Virus record (IMG/VR): IMGVR_UViG_3300044955_000119
Coordinates: 1-41,324 of that record
DNA from: a virus
Reading direction: 5' to 3' (one strand)
Length of the DNA stretch: 41,324 nt
Within the stretch, counting starts at the first letter, position 1; the number at the start of each line of letters is the position of its first letter. Of the stretch, positions 33,145 through 39,899 are shown one piece after another. The notes under the pieces were generated by a model. It ran no database searches. It was not told where the DNA came from and worked only from the letters and a program-made list of their open reading frames with translations. Made by a program: the position numbers and the translations under genes.

Positions 33145-34295
33145 GATACGTTCCCACTTGATTTATTATTAACAGCAAATGAATTGTAAACCTCTTCAGC
33201 CTTTATCCATCTTTTCTTATAACCGCCTACGTTATCTCTTCCACTATTTACTCTTGTCTCATAAGGTGCAAACTTCCACAGAGTATCACCTTTCCATTTC
33301 TCAACAGAAAATTCAGCAATCTCATAAAATGCTTCTACCCGATCAGCGGCTTTTTTCGCGGTGTTACATGTAGGTGCCCATTCGTCAAATTTAAGCCAAT
33401 TTACAGTTTGTAGTTCGTGGATTACAAACTCTAGTTGGGTCTGTAAGTCGGGGGCACGATATTTTCCAGCAGCGCCAGACAATAACTTTGTTTGATATAA
33501 CTGTCTACCTAAACGATTAGCGAAATTTATTAATGCAGGCCTGCGGTCTCCTAACCACTGGGCGATACCTATAGCACCTATTCCATTTTCGATTAATGGA
33601 TTACATCCAACAGATTCTACGATAAAATTACCAGTAAATCCAGCAGCTAATTCTTTTGAATTTGATAACTTCATATCTAAACGAAACACAGCTTCGAGAT
33701 AATTATACACTTTTTCTATGTTTGTCCCGCCCTGGATTGTACCACTGGTAGATCCACCACCGTGTGGAGAAGTACCACCTAGATCTGTAGGTGAATTACC
33801 CGCGCGAGGTGTGACCGAGGTCGTCCGGGCGGCTTCTCTTCTTGGGTCTGCCGCATCTGGATTTACATCAGTTTGTGTAGAATCATCAATAGGTAATGGA
33901 TTACCATCGGGATCAGTTGTTCCAACTCCTCTACTGCTGACAACTGCACTGGTAGCCCCATCTGGTTTTTGTCCATCCACTCTAGGGATAGATCCAAGAA
34001 CAAGAGGTAGCTGAGAATGTTTCCCATCTAGAAATATACCAAATACTTGGGCATAAGGTTGAATACCAATTGGTGTACCATTTAACCCAGAAGTACCACC
34101 CTGAGTTACGGGGGCAACAACCTGTGCCCACGGTAATGCTGAAACAGGTATATCTTCAGATGATGCAGAATGAATACCATAGATACGAACTTTAACACGT
34201 CCTTGTTTAATTGGATCGTTAACAGATTCTACTACGCCAACCCACCAACGTGTTTCGTCGCCATAAAAATCGTTATATAATGTTTTTAAACTCAT
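33141..34295 (-). CDS. gp5: Hub OB-fold and tail lysozyme protein, gp5 N-terminal-like (384 aa)
   Basis: Residues ~15-105 are the OB-fold of T4 gp5: 'RWWVGVVESVNDPIKQGRVK' and 'RIYGIHSASSEDIPVSALPW' match T4 'NWFVGVVEDRMDPLKLGRVR' and the following 'TEKLPWMSV'. A P/S/T/D-rich linker spans ~110-190. Residues ~195-384 are a phage tail-lysozyme domain of the Phage_lysozyme2 type: 'AAGFTGNFIVESVGCNP' carries the likely catalytic glutamate, followed by 'GAIGIAQWLGDRRPALINFA' and 'LQTQLEFVIHELQ'. This is not the T4 lysozyme family. There is no spike after it; the beta-helix is encoded two genes further on. It should sit on the gp27-like hub and cut the glycan. The start overlaps gp27 by 4 nt. Confidence 0.85.
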   Translation of the reverse strand: MSLKTLYNDFYGDETRWWVGVVESVNDPIKQGRVKVRIYGIHSASSEDIPVSALPWAQVVAPVTQGGTSGLNGTPIGIQPYAQVFGIFLDGKHSQLPLVLGSIPRVDGQKPDGATSAVVSSRGVGTTDPDGNPLPIDDSTQTDVNPDAADPRREAARTTSVTPRAGNSPTDLGGTSPHGGGSTSGTIQGGTNIEKVYNYLEAVFRLDMKLSNSKELAAGFTGNFIVESVGCNPLIENGIGAIGIAQWLGDRRPALINFANRLGRQLYQTKLLSGAAGKYRAPDLQTQLEFVIHELQTVNWLKFDEWAPTCNTAKKAADRVEAFYEIAEFSVEKWKGDTLWKFAPYETRVNSGRDNVGGYKKRWIKAEEVYNSFAVNNKSSGNVS

Positions 34296-35587
34296 TTTAG
34301 ATTCTCTAACTTAACACAGGTCAATGTAACATCATATCTTTCTGTTCTAATATTATGTCTTGCAGCATAGATCATATGCTTACCGGACTTAACTTTATCA
34401 GTAAGTTCATGAATATCAGTAGTAGTTGTTGGAGTTTGGTTATTTAAAAACTTCAAATTAATTAGATTTCCGATAGTCCTATTTTGATCTGCTACCGAAA
34501 AGTTACGGCCTGAAACAGCGATATCAATTGAACCCGATGTTAAAATATTACGTATCGCCTTCGAGGTAATAGTTCTATTTAAATTTTCTAATTCTCTAAA
34601 TGAAACATTTTCAGGATAAGGATATGAAGCGTGAATTGCATATTGCTTACGGGATTGGATAGTATTTAAAAGCTGATCTTTATATTGATATTTATTTTTA
34701 AATTTAAAATTATCTCTATTATAGTTGGGAATAATACCAAGACTATTTTCAATTTCAAAAGTTGTACTAAAATCTGCTGATAATGACGTATCCCAATATC
34801 CTTGCTTTGAACTAATTAAACCAGCGTCGATTAAGTTACTGATTTGTAGCGGATTTTGTCTATAATCTTGAATAACGTAATATCCTGTTAATGGATCTTT
34901 TCCGCCGTTGTTTGCAGAAGATGTAGTACTTTGGGAATAGATATACTCTCTTGTATCAGGGACAGGTGCCGCAATCATAGTAGAAAGCGGTAAAAAGTGT
35001 AGTAGATTGGGTTGCATCAAAGTGGAAAAAAGATAATATGGGGTTCCGAAGCTAGACGTAGTTCTATCTTTAACCCAGTTAGCAGCTTCCAGCGGGGTCA
35101 TATTCGGAACAATGAGTTTAAGAGGATAGTTTGCGATATCCTCATCCTCTTTAGATAGTTTAGTATTAGGGAAATGGTCTGTGATAATCTTATTTACAAT
35201 TTCTCGTGGTGTACCAGAATAAGCTTTATTCACATTTAAAAATGATGATATAAATCCAGCTTCTTCAATGATATGAAAAGTGATTAATTCACTATTATCG
35301 TTATTTTTAGACGTATCTATAATACGATCGATAATAAACTTTCGCTTAATAGAAGGTCTATCATCTTCTGGGAATTTAAGGGTAAGATCGAATTGTTCTA
35401 TACCTTTGAATTGGGCTTCGTCGAGTACGCCGTATGTATCTAAAAACTGAACTGTACCGGTAATATATGGTTTATCGATATGCTCGTATAATACCATATC
35501 CGAAATAGATCTTGCGATCTGATAAGTCTTAAACCCATCAGCTGCTGTAATCGTAGCGATTTCTATGATTAAACGATCAATTGACAT
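34292..35587 (-). CDS. gp27: Baseplate hub protein gp27-like
   Basis: Predicted hub ring protein joining the spike complex to the tail tube. 431 residues, near T4 gp27 (391). It begins 'RLIIEIATITAADGFKTYQI' and has 'HIDKPYITGTVQFLDTYGVL', an early strand region of gp27/gpD-type hub folds. 'FHIIEEAGFISSFLNVNKAY', 'GTPREIVNKIITDHFPNTKL' and 'PLEAANWVKDRTTSSFGTPY' follow, the last being the typical 'P...L.WL..RA' hub helix. The C-terminus 'GKHMIYAARHNIRTERYDVT' matches the closing strands of the fold. It is directly followed by the gp5-like OB/lysozyme gene, its physical partner in T4. Confidence 0.8.
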   Translation of the reverse strand: MSIDRLIIEIATITAADGFKTYQIARSISDMVLYEHIDKPYITGTVQFLDTYGVLDEAQFKGIEQFDLTLKFPEDDRPSIKRKFIIDRIIDTSKNNDNSELITFHIIEEAGFISSFLNVNKAYSGTPREIVNKIITDHFPNTKLSKEDEDIANYPLKLIVPNMTPLEAANWVKDRTTSSFGTPYYLFSTLMQPNLLHFLPLSTMIAAPVPDTREYIYSQSTTSSANNGGKDPLTGYYVIQDYRQNPLQISNLIDAGLISSKQGYWDTSLSADFSTTFEIENSLGIIPNYNRDNFKFKNKYQYKDQLLNTIQSRKQYAIHASYPYPENVSFRELENLNRTITSKAIRNILTSGSIDIAVSGRNFSVADQNRTIGNLINLKFLNNQTPTTTTDIHELTDKVKSGKHMIYAARHNIRTERYDVTLTCVKLENLK

Positions 35588-36297
35588 TATTGACTACGCA
35601 TTGCTTCTCTAAATGCTGATACGACAGAATTAATTGCTTCAGGCTTTATAACTCGAATCTGTCTAAGTTTATCATTTTCATCTGAAATAAAATCATAATA
35701 TGTAACAGAAGTATATTGAGCCCCTGGGCCATTTGCCGGATCAATATCAACAAAATTTCCGTCTGCATCGAGATAATGTTTTACCGCATTATATTCCTCA
35801 ACCGCAGAAGTCACGATAACCTGATTACCCTGTCCATCTTCAATAAATTCATTATTAGTAAAATTCTTTGATCCCCAAATAAATAGTTGTCCGAGGTCTT
35901 CTACTCTTTTATAAATTACTCCAGTCTCTGTAGACGAGATACCTGTTATAGTATCACCAATAGCAAAAACATTATCTAAAGAATTTTTAGTTGTAATAAC
36001 AGTATTATTATAATTAGTCATCATCCATTCATCTAGTCTACTATTATCAATTGGCCAACCTTGTCTTCTTAAATTATCATTCATTAAAAAAAATGTCCAA
36101 TAAAAACTTACGTCCCCATATAATTCAAACGAAACTTGGTCAGGTCTTTTATCAAATATATCATAATATTGATAAAAATTTAGATTATCTTTAATATCAT
36201 CAATGATATCAGCATAAGCTGATATATTCTGTATTAATACAGAATCTTCTAGCGTTCCAAATCTATAAGTTGCTAATGGAAATTCTCTGAAAAACAT
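35587..36297 (-). CDS. gp53: Baseplate wedge protein gp53
   Basis: Wedge protein (gp53/LysM-like in T4) that joins neighbouring wedges around the hub. Matching blocks are 'YYDIFDKRPDQVSFELYGDV' with 'SFYWTFFLMNDNLRRQGWPI' (T4 'RPEELANAIYGNPQLYWVLL' and 'MCNDNYDPYYGW') and the C-terminal 'NDKLRQIRVIKPEAINSVVS' (T4 'NEKLRQIKIIAKSDINSFMN'). At 236 residues it is longer than T4 gp53 (196), with a beta insert at ~100-150 ('FAIGDTITGISSTETGVIY'). The stop overlaps the gp27 start and its own start overlaps the gp48 stop, each by one base. Confidence 0.88.
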   Translation of the reverse strand: MFFREFPLATYRFGTLEDSVLIQNISAYADIIDDIKDNLNFYQYYDIFDKRPDQVSFELYGDVSFYWTFFLMNDNLRRQGWPIDNSRLDEWMMTNYNNTVITTKNSLDNVFAIGDTITGISSTETGVIYKRVEDLGQLFIWGSKNFTNNEFIEDGQGNQVIVTSAVEEYNAVKHYLDADGNFVDIDPANGPGAQYTSVTYYDFISDENDKLRQIRVIKPEAINSVVSAFREAMRSQ

Positions 36298-37247
36298 TAA
36301 TAACCATCCCTGATATCTGATTTCGATAGTGTTCTTGGTTCTGCGAAACTGATTGTTAAATCGACTTCAGATGGTTTACCATCAACGTGCCATCCCATAC
36401 TTGACGGGTTATAAACTGTTTGAACATTACGAAGATATGATCTTAAGAACCTAGTAGCAACTCTTTGGCCTTTATAAGTCATAATAATATCAAATTTATT
36501 CGGGAAAATATACCCAACGGATACGTTACCTGTTTTAATGTCTTCTGGATATAATTCGGTTCTAAATATCTTAATGATCTGTTCTATCTGATTTGCTTCA
36601 GCTGCTGAGGAAGCAATCATTTTAAATGTAAATGTAAATTCTCTTAGATTAACCGACTTAAACAAAGATCTTGTGTTAGGATTTACTGCAACACCTAAGG
36701 CAGATCCAACCACGCCTCTTACCGTATCTCCTGGAGAATTATTTGCCAAACGTACAGAAGCTAATGCTGCTAACTCCGCAGACATTTTTTTTCGACCTAA
36801 AGAAATATCTAACGCCGATTTTCCTGCCTTTGAAAGCTCGTTATAAGCTGCTTCTATAAATCCGCTGCCGCTTTGTACCCCAGCTAAAGCACCGGCACCC
36901 ATAATTCCTAAGTTAATAGTTTCATAGTTAACTGTATCAGCAATGTTAATAGCCTGCGGCAAATAAAGTGTTACAGGTGCCGATGCTTTCGAATTATAAC
37001 TTGTTAAGGGTACACTATAGACTTTAGTATCTCTTTTACCATAACGAAAAGCTTCTTGTCTAGGATCACTTATTTCGGGGTTATTTGAATTCGTACGACC
37101 CTCTGAAAAGTTTTCTACGGCGCTGGTGGTAGTTGAAAGAACATCTCGTACGCTCGCAGCCGCATCGATATATTTCTCTGCGACAGGAATGAACATAATC
37201 TTTCCTGCGTACTGGTCAGTATTTTCGTCTAAGGGATATTGTGGCAT
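36297..37247 (-). CDS. gp48: Baseplate-tail tube cap protein gp48-like
   Basis: Predicted baseplate cap that receives the tail tube. The C-terminal half has 'VNLREFTFTFKMIASSAAEA', 'NQIEQIIKIFRTELYPE' and 'NKFDIIMTYKGQRVATRFL', the tube-like fold of gp48/gp54 proteins, and ends in 'EVDLTISFAEPRTLSKSDIR', comparable to T4 gp48 'FTLEITMREIITLNRASLY'. The N-terminal 170 residues are low in structure signals. The frame is open from an ATG at 37280, but a TATAAATA late promoter at 37288-37281 would start transcription near 37275, so the ATG at 37247 ('MPQYPLDEN') is chosen. gp54 is the alternative identity. Confidence 0.72.
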   Translation of the reverse strand: MPQYPLDENTDQYAGKIMFIPVAEKYIDAAASVRDVLSTTTSAVENFSEGRTNSNNPEISDPRQEAFRYGKRDTKVYSVPLTSYNSKASAPVTLYLPQAINIADTVNYETINLGIMGAGALAGVQSGSGFIEAAYNELSKAGKSALDISLGRKKMSAELAALASVRLANNSPGDTVRGVVGSALGVAVNPNTRSLFKSVNLREFTFTFKMIASSAAEANQIEQIIKIFRTELYPEDIKTGNVSVGYIFPNKFDIIMTYKGQRVATRFLRSYLRNVQTVYNPSSMGWHVDGKPSEVDLTISFAEPRTLSKSDIRDGY

Positions 37248-37255
37248 TATGACCC

Positions 37256-37263
37256 TATAAATA
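37256..37263 (+). promoter_or_regulatory. T4-type late promoter for the plus-strand genes
   Basis: Exact TATAAATA on the plus strand, 34 nt before the gp4 start at 37298. It is the only promoter candidate seen for the plus-strand block. It faces the minus-strand promoter at 37281-37288 across 17 bp that contain a GAATTC palindrome. Confidence 0.8.
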
Positions 37264-37280
37264 AAGTGAATTCTTATCAT

Positions 37281-37288
37281 TATTTATA
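37281..37288 (-). promoter_or_regulatory. T4-type late promoter for the hub operon
   Basis: Exact TATAAATA on the minus strand. It heads the gp48-gp53-gp27-gp5 operon. Expected initiation, a few bases downstream (about 37275), rules out the ATG at 37280 as the gp48 start and supports 37247. Confidence 0.8.
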
Positions 37289-37297
37289 TGGAAAACT

Positions 37298-37792
37298 ATG
37301 GCTTATTCCGGGAAATATAAAGTTAAAAATCCGAGCAAATATAAAGGCGATCATACGAATGTAGTATATAGATCATTGTGGGAAAAATATTGCTTTAAGT
37401 GGTGTGATGAAAGTTCTGAAGTAAAAGAATGGTCAAGTGAAGAAGTTGTAATACCGTATTTCTATGAGGTAGATAAGAAATATCATAGGTACTTTATGGA
37501 TCTCAAAATCACATACACGAATGGCAAGACGGTGCTAGTAGAGATCAAACCAGATAAAGAAACCAAACCACCAGCATTTAACGGTCGTAAGACAAAGCGT
37601 TACATCACAGAAGGATTGACCTACGTCAAGAACATGAACAAATGGGCAGCTGCACAAAACTACGCTGCTGATCGTGGTTGGGGATTCCAGATCTGGACCG
37701 AGGATACGCTACATAGAATGGGTATTAAACCAAAATCGACAAAACCATTAAAACCATTAGCCCCATATAAAAAACGTAAGAAATCAACATAA
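37298..37792 (+). CDS. gp4: Head completion protein gp4 (TnsA-like nuclease fold)
   Basis: Head-completion protein gp4 (also called gp50/gp65 in T4), which acts after packaging to make filled heads fit for tail joining. The 164 residues follow T4 gp4 closely: 'GKYKVKNPSKYKGDHTNVVY', 'RSLWEKYCFKWCDE', 'EWSSEEVVIPYFYEVDKKYH', 'RYFMDLKITYTNGKTVLVEI', 'KTKRYITEGLTYVKNMNKW' and 'ADRGWGFQIWTEDTL'. The D-(x)n-E-I-K arrangement around 'MDLK..VEIKP' is the core of the TnsA/PD-(D/E)xK-type nuclease fold reported for this family. First gene after the plus-strand late promoter; only a weak GGAAA ribosome site is seen. Confidence 0.92.
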   Translation: MAYSGKYKVKNPSKYKGDHTNVVYRSLWEKYCFKWCDESSEVKEWSSEEVVIPYFYEVDKKYHRYFMDLKITYTNGKTVLVEIKPDKETKPPAFNGRKTKRYITEGLTYVKNMNKWAAAQNYAADRGWGFQIWTEDTLHRMGIKPKSTKPLKPLAPYKKRKKST

Positions 37793-37800
37793 ATAGCTGT

Positions 37801-38388
37801 ATGTCAAATTTATTTTATAACTTAGAAATCGAAGCGTTCCGTAAAGGACTTACTCTTAGAACTAAGGAATCACGCGAGTGGTTCCGCAAAAGAGTAGCGA
37901 ACCTACGACCAAACCGTAGTGAGCTGATGAAGGAAGAACCAATTCAGCTGAAAAATAGATCTATCGTAGGTAGTATGGCATTTTTCTTTTACGATCCGAA
38001 GCACAAAGAAACGCTACCATATTATGATTCCTTTCCCTTGGTGATTGTGGTTGGTCCGGCAGAAGGTGGATTCTATGGTTTGAATCTCCATTACCTTCCG
38101 CCGACCCTCCGCGCTAAGTTTCTTGATGCCTTATTAGAGATTACAAACAACAGACTATATGATGATTCCACTAAGTTTGATCTTTCGTATAATATGTTAC
38201 AACGTGCCTCAAAAATGAAGTACTTTAAGCCGTGCTTTAAGCATTATCTGACCAAGCACGTTCGTTCACGCTTTGCTATGGTTGAAGCGCCCGAGTGGGA
38301 AATTGCAACATTCTTACCAACAGCAGACTTCCAGAAGGCAACACGAGCACAAGTCTATGCTGATTCCAAGAGGAAGATAAATGGCTAG
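37801..38388 (+). CDS. DNA end protector-like protein (gp2 family, tentative)
   Basis: 195 residues with a highly patterned centre: 'SIVGSMAFFFYDPKHKETLP', 'YYDSFPLVIVVGPAEGGFYG', 'LNLHYLPPTLRAKFLDALLE', then 'FKPCFKHYLTKHVRSRFAMV' and 'PEWEIATFLPTADFQKA'. This is a conserved T4-type late gene product next to gp4. I believe it corresponds to T4 gp2 (gp64), which binds packaged DNA ends and protects them from RecBCD, since T4 also has gene 2 beside gene 4, but I cannot confirm this without a search. Starts 8 nt after the gp4 stop, without a clear ribosome site; a CATAAATA at 37788 is too close to serve as its promoter. Confidence 0.6.
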   Translation: MSNLFYNLEIEAFRKGLTLRTKESREWFRKRVANLRPNRSELMKEEPIQLKNRSIVGSMAFFFYDPKHKETLPYYDSFPLVIVVGPAEGGFYGLNLHYLPPTLRAKFLDALLEITNNRLYDDSTKFDLSYNMLQRASKMKYFKPCFKHYLTKHVRSRFAMVEAPEWEIATFLPTADFQKATRAQVYADSKRKING

Positions 38389-38989
38389 TATAGAAGAATT
38401 AAAAGGTACGATTACAGCTGGTGGCGGCGCTGCCTTACCTCATCAGTATCTTGTTCAGCTTCCAGCTATTCCCGGATCATCTTTAGGTGCAAGAGAAAGA
38501 AACGCTCTCTGTAAAGCAGCTAGATTACCTGGCAGACAGATTCTAACCTACGATCGTCAAGTAGGACTAATGAACCAGAAAATAGCATATGGCTATGGTG
38601 TTGCTGAAGTAACATTGGTATTTCATATCTTAAACGATTACAAGACAAGGGACTACTTTGAACGCTGGCAGAATTTAGCTGTTGATCAGGAAAATCAACA
38701 AATACAATATTCTGACAATTATAAATTCCCAGTGCAGATATATCAACTTAAAAAAGGTCAGTCTTTCCAACTTTTCGACCAATCATTTGGATTTAATCTT
38801 GGCCCATTCGGCGTAAACTTTAACATTGATATTGAAGCAAATAGATCAGCAACAGGCGTATATGCAGTAGAATTAGAAAAAGCATTTCCAACAACGATGA
38901 ACGGAATCGACTTTGCTGATGCCTCCACGGATCAAACATTAGAAATTTCTGTTGACCTTTCCTATAGAAATTGGAAGCGAATTAAATAA
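38381..38989 (+). CDS. Tail-tube-like protein, gp54/gp19 family
   Basis: 202 residues of the gp19-type tube fold: 'PHQYLVQLPAIPGSSLGARE', 'LCKAARLPGRQILTYDRQVG', 'MNQKIAYGYGVAEVTLVFHI', 'DYKTRDYFERWQNLAVD', 'NYKFPVQIYQLKKGQSFQLF' and 'EISVDLSYRNWKRI'. This is the layout shared by the tube protein gp19 and the baseplate tube initiator gp54. Because it lies with baseplate genes (gp26, gp48) and not beside the sheath gene gp18, the gp54 role (first ring that starts tube polymerisation) is favoured. GAGGAAG precedes the ATG at 38381, which overlaps the previous gene by 8 nt. Confidence 0.65.
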   Translation: MASIEELKGTITAGGGAALPHQYLVQLPAIPGSSLGARERNALCKAARLPGRQILTYDRQVGLMNQKIAYGYGVAEVTLVFHILNDYKTRDYFERWQNLAVDQENQQIQYSDNYKFPVQIYQLKKGQSFQLFDQSFGFNLGPFGVNFNIDIEANRSATGVYAVELEKAFPTTMNGIDFADASTDQTLEISVDLSYRNWKRIK

Positions 38990-39005
38990 TATGGAGAATT
39001 AGATT

Positions 39006-39713
39006 ATGGCAATCCCCGTAATTAATGAAGTACCGAAGTACAGTTTGGTTATTCCATCGACCAAAAAGAAAGTAACATATAGACCGTTTCTGGTCAAAGA
39101 ACAAAAGATTCTTTTAATGGCTTTAGAGTCAAATGATAGAGAATCAATTGTAAGATCCATTTCAGATACGGTGGAAGCGTGTGTTATGGAACCGATCGAG
39201 ATCCATAATCTGGCTACATTTGATTTGGAATATATGTTTACCCAGATTCGTTCCAAATCAGTTGGCGAGCATAGTGATATTGTTTTAAAGTGTACTGAAT
39301 GTGATGCACAGAATGAAGTGTCAATTGATCTTGAAAAAATTCAAGTTAATGTACCAGACAAAGCACCAATCATTCAGTTAAATGATAAGTTCTCTTTAAA
39401 ATTAAGATATCCGAGGTATGATGATATATTACCGGCTGGAAGAAACGAAGAAGTTAAAATTAGTGAATTATATTCTGCCATGGCATTAGCAAGTCTAGAT
39501 TATCTTCTGACCGAAAATGAACAAATTCGTTTCGATGAAGAGCCCGAAGAAGAACGGATTAAGTTTTTAGATAATTTAAATACAGAACAATTTCAAAAGA
39601 TCCTTCAGTTTGTACAGTCGTTACCGAAGCTAACACACAAAGTAGAATTTGATTGTCATAAATGTGAACATCACAACTCTGTAGTCCTGGAGGGTCTGGA
39701 GAATTTTTTTTAA
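39006..39713 (+). CDS. gp26: Baseplate hub assembly protein gp26
   Basis: T4 baseplate-protein family (gp26), needed for hub assembly. The N-terminus 'YSLVIPSTKKKVTYRPFLVK' with 'EQKILLMALESNDRESIVRS' is the family signature. 'LEYMFTQIRSKSVGEHSDIV' precedes a zinc-ribbon half 'LKCTECDAQNEVSIDL', and the C-terminal 'VEFDCHKCEHHNSVVLEGLE' gives the second half, so CxxC...CxxC may bind zinc. It is 235 residues, close to T4 gp26 (208). It ends in a run of eight Ts with a TAA directly after two TTT codons; a -1 slip there extends the protein into the gp51-like frame (see the slippery site). GGAG lies 9 nt upstream of the ATG. Confidence 0.85.
   Translation: MAIPVINEVPKYSLVIPSTKKKVTYRPFLVKEQKILLMALESNDRESIVRSISDTVEACVMEPIEIHNLATFDLEYMFTQIRSKSVGEHSDIVLKCTECDAQNEVSIDLEKIQVNVPDKAPIIQLNDKFSLKLRYPRYDDILPAGRNEEVKISELYSAMALASLDYLLTENEQIRFDEEPEEERIKFLDNLNTEQFQKILQFVQSLPKLTHKVEFDCHKCEHHNSVVLEGLENFF
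39704..39712 (+). promoter_or_regulatory. Probable -1 frameshift slippery site at the gp26/gp51 junction
   Basis: The sequence AAT TTT TTT TAA contains T TTT TTT at 39704-39710 in the X XXY YYZ register, followed at once by the zero-frame stop. A -1 slip continues as TTA ATA AAC CTC and opens 62 further codons to the TAG at 39896-39898, giving a product of about 297 residues. The downstream frame has no good start codon with a ribosome site. Slippage of RNA polymerase on eight Ts is an alternative. Confidence 0.65.
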
Positions 39714-39736
39714 TAAACCTCTCTCATGAAAGCTTG

Positions 39737-39898
39737 GTGAATTATTATCAAACGAATTATCAGCTTATGGAAAACCACAAATATTCGTTAAATGAGCTTG
39801 AGACAATGATACCATGGGAGAGAGAAATTTACGTTGCTATGTTAATTGAAGATATGAAACAAAAAGAACAAATGAGAAAAGAAATACAAGGATTCTAG
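39737..39898 (+). CDS. gp51: gp51-like baseplate hub assembly protein, probably made as a gp26 extension
   Basis: A short frame, -1 relative to gp26, encodes 'NLSHESLVNYYQTNYQL', then 'HKYSLNELETMIPWEREIYV' and a charged helix ending 'KQKEQMRKEIQGF'. The pattern 'YSL.ELE.MIP.ER.IYV..L' is typical of small tail-chaperone extensions that follow a gp26 gene. The annotated start is the first in-frame GTG (39737), chosen only to give coordinates. The conserved sequence begins before it, at the slip site (39710), and there is no convincing ribosome site. So the natural product is more likely a gp26-gp51 fusion. T4 has gene 51 right after gene 26, which supports the name. It is followed by a tape-measure candidate, as in lambda G/GT-H. 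Confidence 0.6.
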   Translation: MNYYQTNYQLMENHKYSLNELETMIPWEREIYVAMLIEDMKQKEQMRKEIQGF

Positions 39899-39899
39899 C

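Noticed and set aside
37248-37280. Upstream ATG (37280) for gp48
   Set aside because: It lies directly beside the late promoter and ahead of the expected RNA start; the ATG at 37247 gives a sensible N-terminus.
37788-37795. CATAAATA on the plus strand before the gp2-like gene
   Set aside because: Only 5 nt separate it from the ATG, so a transcript would start at or after the start codon; it also includes the gp4 stop.
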